This document shows, piece by piece, positions 8,416-17,128 of a stretch of 64,000 nucleotides of DNA. The DNA lies in NCBI RefSeq assembly GCF_000377765.1, contig NZ_KB898667.1:233680-297679 (forward strand), given 5' to 3'. The stretch comes from Gracilibacillus lacisalsi DSM 19029 (GTDB lineage Bacteria > Bacillota > Bacilli > Bacillales > Amphibacillaceae). Made by a program: the position numbers and the translations under genes. The stretch's first letter is position 1. The number at the start of each line of letters is the position of its first letter. The notes under the pieces were generated by a model. That model worked only from the letters and a program-made list of their open reading frames with translations. It had not been told where the DNA came from and did no database searches.

Positions 8416-9090
8416 ATGGGTGATTTTTTTGATGTGAAATTAGCGATAGAGAATTTACCACTAATTTTAAGTGGTTTACCGATGACATTGGTTGTATCGT
8501 TTGCAAGTATGGGATTAGGGCTCGTGTTAGGATTATTTGTATCCTTGGGACGAAGTTCAGATTTGGTACTTTTACGTTATCCTGCCAGAGTGTATATATC
8601 GTTCATGCGTGGGACACCAATTTTAGTTTTTTTATTTATTTTATATTATGGCTTACCAATGATTGACATAAAAATGCCTGCAATCATGGCTGCAATTTTA
8701 GGTTTTGGTTTGAACAGTGCCGCCTACATTGCGGAAGTTATTCGATCATCTATTAATAGTGTGCCCAAAGGACAATGGGAATCTGCTAAGGCATTAGGTT
8801 TTGGCTATTGGCAAGCCCTAATGAAAATTATCTTGCCTCAAAGCACAAGAATTGCGTTACCACCGTTAACAAATGTCTTTTTAGATTTAGTGAAGGCAAC
8901 ATCTTTAGCGGCAGTCATCACCGTGCCAGAGCTTTTCCAAAAGGCGCAAATTGCTGGTAGTCGCTCCTTCGATTCATTGACCATGTATGTGTTGGTCGCA
9001 CTTATTTATTGGCCGGTTTGTATCCTAATCTCGGTTTTTCAAGAACGGTTAGAAAACAAATTCAGCAAATTTATGAAGTCAAATCCGTAG
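8416..9090 (+). CDS. Amino-acid ABC transporter permease
   Basis: A 224-residue HisM/GlnP-type permease with five or so membrane spans. The EAA loop (ESAKALGFGYWQALMKIILPQSTRIALPPL), which docks the ATPase, is intact. It partners the binding protein encoded 11 nt upstream. A terminator overlaps the stop codon, and no ATP-binding subunit gene follows or precedes, so the ATPase must be supplied from elsewhere. The same two-gene arrangement exists as yckA/yckB in B. subtilis. Confidence 0.88.
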   Translation: MGDFFDVKLAIENLPLILSGLPMTLVVSFASMGLGLVLGLFVSLGRSSDLVLLRYPARVYISFMRGTPILVFLFILYYGLPMIDIKMPAIMAAILGFGLNSAAYIAEVIRSSINSVPKGQWESAKALGFGYWQALMKIILPQSTRIALPPLTNVFLDLVKATSLAAVITVPELFQKAQIAGSRSFDSLTMYVLVALIYWPVCILISVFQERLENKFSKFMKSNP

Positions 9091-9119
9091 AGAAGCTTAT
9101 TCTCTACGGATTTTTTTTC
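9084..9119 (+). terminator. Rho-independent terminator
   Basis: TCCGTAGAGAA / TTCTCTACGGA forms a strong stem followed by eight or more T. It overlaps the stop codon of the permease gene. Confidence 0.93.
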
Positions 9120-9127
9120 TGGAAAGG

Positions 9128-9575
9128 TAAGAAAGTATATAATCAGCGCAATGACCGTGTTTAACGAAGTAGGTATTTTGATATGTTTTATGTGTGTTTG
9201 CCAACGCTCCGACTAATTACTTCGCTTTCCGCGGGCACGGCCTCAACTAACTTTGCAAAGTGGATTTTCGGCTCGCGCTATTCCCGCAGGAGTCTACGTA
9301 ATAGTCTCCGCTATGAGAAAGTGCAACAATTCTTGTCATAAGTAGTAGGTTGACTTTTTTAACAATGGACCGCTATCCGTGATTATAAAAGCAGCTGTTA
9401 CTTCATGCTAGCGTTGTAGAGCCTGATAATAGCGTAGGCCGCCCCCTTCCACTCCTGTGGGAATCGTTTGACCTGAAGATCCACTTTTTTGAGCGGGTTT
9501 TGCTCAAAAAAGTTAGCTGAAGGACAAACCCCACGGAAAGGGAAGGGGGCAGCCGGAGCGGTTGTTACGCCTATT
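9128..9575. repeat. Composite intergenic hairpin element, copy 1 (A1 + B1)
   Basis: This noncoding block of about 450 bp is repeated at 25714-26185. Part A (9206-9310) is a large imperfect hairpin bounded by GACTAATTAC and GTAATAGTC with an ACTTTGCAAAGT tip. Part B (9437-9556) is another, running from GGCCGCCCCCTTCC to GGAAGGGGGCAGCC, with a tip stem TTTTTTGAGC / GCTCAAAAAA. Both share the words CTAACTTT..AAAGTGGAT (B in reverse complement) and TTTCCGYGGG..TTCCCRCAGGAG, so A and B are one family. No open frame or transposase is present. Confidence 0.85.
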
Positions 9576-9648
9576 ATTCATGTCAAAATAACTACTTTGG
9601 GCTTTCCTAGTTTTTCTTGTAAGATACGAAAGTATAAATTTTGCGCAG

Positions 9649-9800
9649 ATGTCTAGCTCCGAGCGCCCAAAAACTAGGCGACTTCACGAATTGCCCTACG
9701 ATAAGTCATCATCGGTTCGTAAACTCACCGTGATTCCTTTATCTCAGTTAATTCGTTCCAGTCGCTACGTTTCTAAGCGGGCGCTCTGCTCTTTTCTTAT
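9649..9800. repeat. Second repeat family (C element), copy 1
   Basis: The block begins GTCTAGCTCCGAGCGCCC and closes with GGGCGCTC, giving an 8-bp terminal inverted pair around about 130 bp of imperfectly self-complementary DNA. Degenerate copies occur at about 14590-14652 and 47226-47290. The opening GTCTAGCTCC resembles a repeat that I recall from many Bacillaceae genomes. An 82-codon frame across it has no ribosome binding site and is not called. Confidence 0.6.
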
Positions 9801-9931
9801 AATTGTCCATGAAATATATTCAGTGAACACCTCGGTAATTGGAACAATGCAATATATGTCTTCGAGTGCCACGCCCACAAAAATTGACTTTAGCTAGAAA
9901 TGAAAGAGATGCTAAGTTACCTTCTTATAAC

Positions 9932-9957
9932 GTAAAAATAGTAAAAATCATGTAAAA
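9932..9957. promoter_or_regulatory. Possible PhoP-type half-site repeats upstream of sqdB
   Basis: On the minus strand three TTTTAC words follow each other at 9- and 11-bp steps (GTAAAA at 9932, 9941 and 9952 on the plus strand). PhoP of B. subtilis binds direct repeats of TT(A/T/C)ACA spaced by about 5 bp. An SQDG operon would be a logical phosphate-starvation target. The third base and the final A are not perfect, so this is a weak call. Confidence 0.3.
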
Positions 9958-10011
9958 ATTCTGAATAACCTTAAACATTATTATAAGACAATGTTAATAT
10001 GAATATTATAG

Positions 10012-11202
<1,191 letters not shown>

Positions 11203-11232
11203 TTGAACTAGAAGAATAAGGGTGATCTAGCA

Positions 11233-12375
11233 ATGCACATACTTATCATCACGGAAACGTTTCTACCTTCTACAGATGGTGTGGTAACAAGGTTAACTAA
11301 CAGTATTCGCTATTTTTTAAAAAACGGACATCAGGTGACAGTAATTGCGCCGGATTTAGGAGTAAATGAATTCGAAGGGGCAAAAGTAATCGGGTTATCA
11401 GCTCGTAAATTACCGTTTTATCGCTCGAAAGCTTTTGCCTTACCAAGCCATCGCGTGAAAAAGCTAATCATGCAATGTGATCCAGATGTTGTTCACGTAG
11501 TTAATCCGGCGCTACTTGGCGCCACAGGTGTTCACTTTGCCAAAAAACTTGGCTATCCGTTAATAGCGTCGTATCACACACAGGTCCCCAAGTATGCTGA
11601 GTATTATCATTTATCGATATTTAAAGGGATTCTCTGGTGGTATTTTCGTAAATTACATAATAAGGCTACGATTAACCTCTGTACATCAAATGTGGTAAAA
11701 CAAGAATTAGACCAACAGCAGTTCCATAATGTACATGTATGGAAACGAGGTGTAGATACGAGCCTTTTTCATCCAAATAAGGCGGACTCGGAGATGCGAA
11801 CTCGATTAACAAATGGAATCGATGATAAAAAGCTCTTATTATATGTTGGCAGACTTGCGCCAGAAAAAGAAATAGAAAAGATCCGAACAGTTTTAGAACA
11901 ATCCGACCAATTCGTATTGGCGATTGTAGGTGATGGACCTCACAGAGCAGAATTGGAACAACATTTTCAAGGGACAAATACGGTATTTACCGGATTTATG
12001 CATGGGGAAGAGTTAGCGCAAGCCTATGCTTCTAGTGATGTGTTTGTATTTCCATCTACAACCGAAACATTAGGTTTAGTACTAATGGAAGCAATGGCAT
12101 CAGGTTTACCAATTGTTGCGGCTGACAGCGGACCAACACGTGAACAAATCGAACATGAAAAACACGGCTTATTATATAACTCTGAACGTCTAGAGAGCTT
12201 TAAAGACACTGTATTACGATTAGAAGATGAGGCATTGCGTAATAAACTTGCGGAAAAAGCTTGGCAGGACATTCATGAAATGGGATGGGATGATCAGTCC
12301 AAACAAGCGTTAGCCTTTTATCAGCAAGTGATCGATTCACACTACAAAGTCTTCGATAAGAAGGAATGTTCATGA
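11233..12375 (+). CDS. sqdX: SQDG synthase (family 4 glycosyltransferase, SqdX)
   Basis: A 380-residue GT-B glycosyltransferase that would transfer sulfoquinovose from UDP-sulfoquinovose to diacylglycerol at the membrane. Family-4 features are present: the N-terminal donor-independent loop (TETFLPSTDGVVTRLTNSIRYF), the HTQVPKYAEYYH segment, VGRLAPEKEI, VGDGPHRAEL and the donor-site E-x7-E (ETLGLVLMEAMASGLPIVAAD). The layout and motifs match SqdX/SQD2 rather than generic GT4 enzymes, and the upstream sqdB supports this. The stop overlaps the next start codon (ATGA). Confidence 0.9.
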   Translation: MHILIITETFLPSTDGVVTRLTNSIRYFLKNGHQVTVIAPDLGVNEFEGAKVIGLSARKLPFYRSKAFALPSHRVKKLIMQCDPDVVHVVNPALLGATGVHFAKKLGYPLIASYHTQVPKYAEYYHLSIFKGILWWYFRKLHNKATINLCTSNVVKQELDQQQFHNVHVWKRGVDTSLFHPNKADSEMRTRLTNGIDDKKLLLYVGRLAPEKEIEKIRTVLEQSDQFVLAIVGDGPHRAELEQHFQGTNTVFTGFMHGEELAQAYASSDVFVFPSTTETLGLVLMEAMASGLPIVAADSGPTREQIEHEKHGLLYNSERLESFKDTVLRLEDEALRNKLAEKAWQDIHEMGWDDQSKQALAFYQQVIDSHYKVFDKKECS

Positions 12376-12803
12376 AACGAAAAAGTAGTCGTTTTCAATT
12401 TTTTCAATTCAGTATTATTGGTGTCAGTAACGCACTGATAGACATAGGTGTGCTTAACTTACTGTTATTGCTATTCCATACGGAAAAGTCTGCTATGCTT
12501 CTTTTATACAATAGTATCTCCTATTGCCTGGCAATTTTAAATAGTTACATCTGGAATGCTTCCATTACCTTTAACCGCACTTCAAAGGGGAGTTCTTATC
12601 AACGTATTGCTTTTTTTGTCCAAGCTTTGATTAGTTTAGGAATTAGTAACCTCGTTTTCTTGGGGGCTAATTCCTTATTTGCTATACTGGAAATACCAAA
12701 TTGGTGGCGATATAATCTTTCCAAAGCCTTAGCAATGGGTTTATCCTCTTTAGCTAGTTTCTTTATGATCAAGTATATGGTATTTAAAGATTACAAAAAA
12801 TGA
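12372..12803 (+). CDS. GtrA-like membrane protein
   Basis: A 143-residue protein with four predicted membrane helices and the GtrA pattern QFFQFSIIGVSNALIDIGVLNLL near the N-terminus. GtrA-type proteins are proposed to flip lipid-linked sugars. ATG 12372 overlaps the sqdX stop by ATGA, with AAGGA upstream. In this operon it may move SQDG or a related glycolipid across the membrane; that role is inference. Confidence 0.82.
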   Translation: MKRKSSRFQFFQFSIIGVSNALIDIGVLNLLLLLFHTEKSAMLLLYNSISYCLAILNSYIWNASITFNRTSKGSSYQRIAFFVQALISLGISNLVFLGANSLFAILEIPNWWRYNLSKALAMGLSSLASFFMIKYMVFKDYKK

Positions 12804-12828
12804 ATACTACACTAAAGGAGGAATTGAA

Positions 12829-13221
12829 ATGGACTTTTATTTATCAGAAGGTGGCGTTCGGACCAATTTACCATTCGGAGAATTAGACATATCAGGAAAT
12901 GAAGAATTGGGGTACCGCCCGTTCCAATTAATGGTCGCTTCTGTTGCAGGGTGCAGTGCTTCGGTATTTCGCAAAGTACTGGATAAAAAAAGAATTACGA
13001 TTGATGATTTAATGATATCAGCAGAGACCGAAAGATCATCAGATGAAGCAAACAAGATTACATCAATTCATCTTCGGTTTGTTGTAAAAGGTGTGGGTTT
13101 GAAAAAAGATCAAATCGAAAAAAGTTTAGAAATTGCACGAAAGAATTGTTCGATGATTCGAACGATAGAAGATAGTGTGAAAATTACAGAAACACTTGAA
13201 ATCGTGAATTTAAGTAATTAG
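12829..13221 (+). CDS. OsmC/Ohr-family peroxide-reductase-like protein
   Basis: A 130-residue OsmC-fold protein. The two redox cysteines are visible in VAGCSASVF and ARKNCSMIRT, as expected for thiol-dependent hydroperoxide reductases. It is closest in plan to the short YhfA-type OsmC proteins. AAAGGAGG precedes the ATG 25 nt after the gtrA-like stop, so it may be the last gene of the sqd operon. A link with sulfur chemistry of SQDG synthesis is only a guess. Confidence 0.85.
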   Translation: MDFYLSEGGVRTNLPFGELDISGNEELGYRPFQLMVASVAGCSASVFRKVLDKKRITIDDLMISAETERSSDEANKITSIHLRFVVKGVGLKKDQIEKSLEIARKNCSMIRTIEDSVKITETLEIVNLSN

Positions 13222-13279
13222 TAAGCATAGTTTTCGTTTCTTTTGTAACACTAAGGAAAAAAAGGAGCGAAAACAAATA

Positions 13280-14047
13280 ATGGAGAAACTCGGTCTTTCT
13301 GTCATTTTATGTTTAATGATGCTAACTATCCCGCTAATCGCAGAGTCCAAAGAGGACAAGCAAGATGATCTCGTATCAATCGAAAATGAAAACACCTATA
13401 AACAGATGTCGGAAGAAGATACGTCGATCGAACCGAGTAAATTAGTAAAGGAACTCTTAGAGGATGTAAATGTGGAGATAGATAATCCACTGTTAATCAA
13501 ATCGTTGAATGAATCGACCATTAATCCGTCACCAATTGCTTTTGGCTATCGTGCCAATGTATATCTCGGACATTGGCCCTTATCGTATCAGTCTGAATCC
13601 TCTGAGATCAATTGGGACTTTCAAACGGTTAATACGAATGAGGTAAATAATGTCAATGGTGAGAAGAATGAGGAGATTTTTTATTATCAAATAGAAGAAA
13701 AACACGTGGAAGGTGCACTGACAGCAAAAGTGGACCAAACCGATCAGATTAAACAAATGATTTTACAAAAAGCAAGAGATCAGCATGACCTTCCTCTAAC
13801 CTTTCATGCGGTGGTTGGAAAAGAAACAAAGCTTAGTAAGACATATACTGTCCCAACTTCAAAAATCGGGATTTTAAAAGCCAATATGCCAGTGGTCAAG
13901 GATCAAGGGCAAGTCATACTTGGTGAAGTATACCTAGAATTAAAAGGTTCAAAAAAGAATCTCGTCATTAAAAATGTTACCAAACAGGAAATAGGGGCAT
14001 ATATCCCGATTGCCAATCATCTCACTTTTACATTTGAGACGAAATAA
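13280..14047 (+). CDS. yfkD: YfkD-family secreted protein
   Basis: A 255-residue protein with an N-terminal signal peptide (LGLSVILCLMMLTIPLIAES) and the YfkD core NPSPIAFGYRANVYLGHWPLSY...INWDFQ. It is probably exported and either soluble or wall-associated; function is unknown. GGAGCG lies upstream of the ATG. The neighbourhood matches the yfk region of B. subtilis, although there the gene is separated from yfkH by other yfk genes and not by a sulfolipid cluster. Confidence 0.85.
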   Translation: MEKLGLSVILCLMMLTIPLIAESKEDKQDDLVSIENENTYKQMSEEDTSIEPSKLVKELLEDVNVEIDNPLLIKSLNESTINPSPIAFGYRANVYLGHWPLSYQSESSEINWDFQTVNTNEVNNVNGEKNEEIFYYQIEEKHVEGALTAKVDQTDQIKQMILQKARDQHDLPLTFHAVVGKETKLSKTYTVPTSKIGILKANMPVVKDQGQVILGEVYLELKGSKKNLVIKNVTKQEIGAYIPIANHLTFTFETK

Positions 14048-14200
14048 CTATGATGCATGCATTTCTCATAATAAAAAGAGGAGTGCATGCATTTCTATTT
14101 GCAATAAGGTAAAAAATATATATCCCTAGCCATTATCGTAAAATGTGCACTAACTTTGAAGTGGTAATTTTGAAATGCTGATTTAGTAAATACCACCACT

Positions 14201-14318
14201 CCGGCTGCCCACTCCCTTTCCGTGGTTTTTTCCCTTCAGCTAACTTTTTCGAGCAATAACCGCTCGAAAAAGTGGATCTTCAGGAAAAACGGTCCCACAG
14301 GAGTTGAAGTGGGCGGCC
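14201..14318. repeat. Hairpin element B, copy 3 (reverse orientation)
   Basis: This is the reverse complement of element B at 9437-9556 and 26048-26164. The tip stem is CTTTTTCGAGC / GCTCGAAAAAG. In the middle arm GTTTTTTCC pairs with GGAAAAAC where other copies have GTTTG.CC / GG.CAAAC, a compensated change. The surrounding 14048-14694 interval also contains a GCATGCA/TGCATGC pair after yfkD (about 14055-14086) and a deleted C element (14590-14652). No other gene is seen. Confidence 0.85.
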
Positions 14319-14589
14319 TCCGTTAGATATTCACTCTACAACTTCAGTATCAAGTAACATGCGGGCTTTTTATTTATATCAATCATTATTGCATTGTTAA
14401 ATCAGACAAAAAAACATCATACTAACTGTAAAAAGCGCTGTAGAACAAATCTAAAGCGAAACATTTTTCTGGAGCTTCTCCTAGCAGTCACAAACTTTCA
14501 GAATGATTGCTCGGACTAAAAGATAGTACCTTGTGTGTACTACTTAGGATTTAGTCTACTTAGGGGAGAGGAAGTAAAAAATTCGGGTG

Positions 14590-14652
14590 TTTGTCTAGCT
14601 CCGAGTGCCCTACGCTTTTCTTATTAAGAAAGTGCTAGACATGTTTGTTTTT
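14590..14652. repeat. C element, internally deleted copy
   Basis: GTCTAGCTCCGAGTGCCC is followed after about 25 bp by GTGCTAGAC, so the terminal inverted words TGTCTAGC / GCTAGACA remain while most of the interior seen at 9649-9800 is missing. Confidence 0.5.
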
Positions 14653-14694
14653 TTCAATTAGGATGAGTAGGGGAAGTTGGAAAGGGGTGTTGTT

Positions 14695-14844
14695 GTGAGC
14701 AACGGAGAGAAAATAAAAGAACTTCGCATGCAGCTCGAGCAGTTTATGGAACGTTTAGATCATTTGGATCCGGAACAGACGTCCATTGAAGATGTTGATC
14801 AGCTAATTCAGATGATCGAAAAAATAGAAAAAGATCTTGGTTAA
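14695..14844 (+). CDS. SE1561-family small protein
   Basis: A 49-residue acidic, helical cytosolic protein: GEKIKELRMQLEQFMERLD, then LDPEQTSIEDVDQLIQMIEKIE. This is the pattern of the SE1561 family of short Firmicute proteins of unknown function. AAGGGGTG lies 7 nt upstream of a GTG start. The antiporter gene begins 24 nt after the stop, suggesting co-transcription. Confidence 0.75.
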   Translation: MSNGEKIKELRMQLEQFMERLDHLDPEQTSIEDVDQLIQMIEKIEKDLG

Positions 14845-14868
14845 AGAAAAGAGGGAGAGGGATACAGT

Positions 14869-16173
14869 ATGGAATGGATAGTTGTCGTTTCAGTTATTGT
14901 CATGCTTGCCCTAAGTTTGTTAAGAGTTCATGTTATTTTTGCAATTATTATTGCTGCGATAGTAGCTGGACTGATGGCGGGTATGAATATTCAGGATACA
15001 GTTAATCTGTTAATTGAGGGGATGGGTGGTCAGGCGAGTACAGCTTTAAGTTATATTTTACTCGGTGTATTTGCAGCTATGATCAGTTATACTGGAATTA
15101 CTTCAATATTAGTTCGATCTTTAATTAAAGTACTCACTGGCAAAAAAACGATGCTAGTATTAGCAATTGCAGGTATTGCTTCATTTTCCCAAAATGCTGT
15201 ACCGGTACATATTGCATTTATTCCAATTTTAATACCACCATTATTAAAATTATTTGATCAAATGCAATTGGATCGACGTGCAGTAGCGACTGCTTTGACA
15301 TTCGGTCTTAAAGCACCTTACGTTATGATTCCTTTAGGGTATGGTCTTATTTTCCATGAAACAATTCAGAGTGGAATGAGCAATAATGGAATAGATATTA
15401 CAGTAAGAGAAATTGCTTTATCGTTGTTATTACCAGGTATCGGTATGATCATAGGTTTACTAATAGCGGTATTTATTAGCTACCGTAAACCTCGTGAAGC
15501 GAAGCAATGGTTGCCAACTGATGGGATAAGCAGGGATGCGCAGGAAAATATAACCTTTAATTATACGCACGGTTTAACAATTTTAGCCATTTTAGCTGCC
15601 TTAGTTGTACAAATTTTTACCGAGAGTCTTGTAATTGGTGCGTTGACAGGTGTGATTTTAATGGTGTTATTCTTTGCCGTACCATTACGAGAGGGAGACG
15701 CATTTGTTCAACAAGGTGTCGGTATCATGGGGACGATCGCCTTTGTTATGCTTGTTTCATCTGGTTTCGGTCATATTTTGCAGGAAACAGGTGCGGTAGA
15801 TTCGTTAGTAACTTCATCATCTGATATGTTAGCAGGTAATCAGGCAATTATCGCCTTTATTTTATTGTTAGTTGGTTTAGTCATTACATTAGGAATAGGT
15901 TCTTCCTTTGGTACGATACCGATTATCGCAGCACTCTATGTTCCGATTTGTATGGCAGCAGGATTCTCGCCAATGGCTATAGCGGTATTGATTGGTACTG
16001 CAGGTGCACTAGGGGATGCTGGTAGCCCTGCGAGTGATAGTACATTAGGTCCGACATCCGGATTAAGTGCTGATGGGAAACACCATCATATCTGGGATAC
16101 ATGTGTACCAACCTTTTTACACTTTAATATTCCATTGTTTTTATTTGGATGGATTGCCAGCATTATTTTATAA
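14869..16173 (+). CDS. Na+/H+ antiporter-family (YuiF-like) membrane protein
   Basis: A 434-residue protein with 10-12 membrane spans. The central SFSQNAVPVHIAFIPILIPPLL motif and the C-terminal GTAGALGDAGSPASDSTLGPTSGLSADGKHHH segment fit the Na+/H+ antiporter-like (NhaC/YuiF, ion transporter superfamily) group. Some relatives carry amino acids or organic acids, so cation exchange is likely but not proven. GAGGGAGAGG lies upstream of the ATG. It would fit a salt-adapted host. Confidence 0.8.
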   Translation: MEWIVVVSVIVMLALSLLRVHVIFAIIIAAIVAGLMAGMNIQDTVNLLIEGMGGQASTALSYILLGVFAAMISYTGITSILVRSLIKVLTGKKTMLVLAIAGIASFSQNAVPVHIAFIPILIPPLLKLFDQMQLDRRAVATALTFGLKAPYVMIPLGYGLIFHETIQSGMSNNGIDITVREIALSLLLPGIGMIIGLLIAVFISYRKPREAKQWLPTDGISRDAQENITFNYTHGLTILAILAALVVQIFTESLVIGALTGVILMVLFFAVPLREGDAFVQQGVGIMGTIAFVMLVSSGFGHILQETGAVDSLVTSSSDMLAGNQAIIAFILLLVGLVITLGIGSSFGTIPIIAALYVPICMAAGFSPMAIAVLIGTAGALGDAGSPASDSTLGPTSGLSADGKHHHIWDTCVPTFLHFNIPLFLFGWIASIIL

Positions 16174-16229
16174 AATCATAGGATATGAACACCATTTTTA
16201 CTTAGACTAAAAATAAAAAAGGTGATCAT

Positions 16230-17024
16230 ATGAAGAAAATAGTCGTAATGGTGATGTTATGCTTGCTGGTTATCCCTATGGAGGCTGGAGCAGTCAGCTA
16301 TGGTTGGGGATATAAGAAAGGTTCGAATCAACAGCCCCCGGACGTAGGGATGTACAAGCAAATATTAGAAAAGCATCAAAGCTATTACATGGATCCATCT
16401 GGTGACAAACATGTTTATCTAACTTTTGATAATGGTTATGAAGCTGGTTTCACCGAGCAAATTTTAGATGTATTACAAGAAAAAGAAGTGCCGGCAACCT
16501 TTTTCTTAACTGGTCATTATGTCAATGATCAACCGGAATTAGTTCGGCGTATGTTGGCGGATGGCCATATCGTTGGAAATCACTCGGACGGTCATCTCGA
16601 TTTTACCGAAATATCAAAGGAAAGATTTACGAAAGATGTCACCGACTTAACAAATAAAATAAAGAAATTAGATGATTCAGCAGTTGTTCAATATATCCGC
16701 CCTCCTAGTGGGACTTTTAATGAAGATTCTCTAAGCTGGGCAAATGAACTAGGCTATACCCATATTTTTTGGTCATTAGCATTTGTGGATTGGAATAAAG
16801 GGTCAGAAAAAGGCTGGAAACATGCTTATGAACAAGTGATGAATCAGATTCATCCTGGTGCAATCATCTTAATGCATACTGTTTCAAAGGATAATGCTGA
16901 TGCCTTGGAACATTTGATTGAAGATTTAAGGGAAAAAGGCTATCAATTCAAAAGCTTAGATGATCTCATGTTAAAACAGATGCTTCCTGAGGAACTCATC
17001 GGATTCACTAAAAGTACCCGATAA
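16230..17024 (+). CDS. pdaA: Spore-cortex muramic delta-lactam deacetylase PdaA
   Basis: A 264-residue exported polysaccharide deacetylase (NodB fold) that removes acetyl groups from N-acetylmuramic acid so that muramic-delta-lactam of the spore cortex can form. A signal peptide covers about residues 1-21. The motifs are TFDNGYE (Asn in place of the usual second Asp, as in PdaA), the metal pair HSDGH, and RPPSGTFN. AAAGGTGATC precedes the ATG. The final codons and stop are provided by the first unit of the 21-bp repeat array that follows. It lies near yfjP, as in B. subtilis. Confidence 0.93.
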   Translation: MKKIVVMVMLCLLVIPMEAGAVSYGWGYKKGSNQQPPDVGMYKQILEKHQSYYMDPSGDKHVYLTFDNGYEAGFTEQILDVLQEKEVPATFFLTGHYVNDQPELVRRMLADGHIVGNHSDGHLDFTEISKERFTKDVTDLTNKIKKLDDSAVVQYIRPPSGTFNEDSLSWANELGYTHIFWSLAFVDWNKGSEKGWKHAYEQVMNQIHPGAIILMHTVSKDNADALEHLIEDLREKGYQFKSLDDLMLKQMLPEELIGFTKSTR

Positions 17025-17085
17025 AAGGGAAAAAGTGCCCGATATATCAAAAAAAGCGCCCGATAACAATCAAAAAGTGCCCGAT
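17014..17085 (+). repeat. 21-bp phased array, core GT(G/A)CCCGAT
   Basis: Four copies of AAAAGTGCCCGAT-like units begin at 17014, 17035, 17056 and 17077, exactly 21 bp apart, with A-rich variable filler. The first copy overlaps the pdaA stop codon, and the array ends at the bidirectional terminator. Confidence 0.85.
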
Positions 17086-17090
17086 TAAAA

Positions 17091-17128
17091 CGAAAACCCC
17101 GTTTGAATTATCCAAACGGGGTTTCGTT
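17091..17128. terminator. Bidirectional terminator between pdaA and ppk
   Basis: AACGAAAACCCCGTTTG pairs with CAAACGGGGTTTCGTT around ATTATC. It serves both convergent genes and touches the ppk stop. Confidence 0.88.

Noticed and set aside
9649..9897. An 82-codon frame in the intergenic repeat
   Set aside because: No ribosome binding site, composition unlike neighbours, and the DNA is a repeat (C element).
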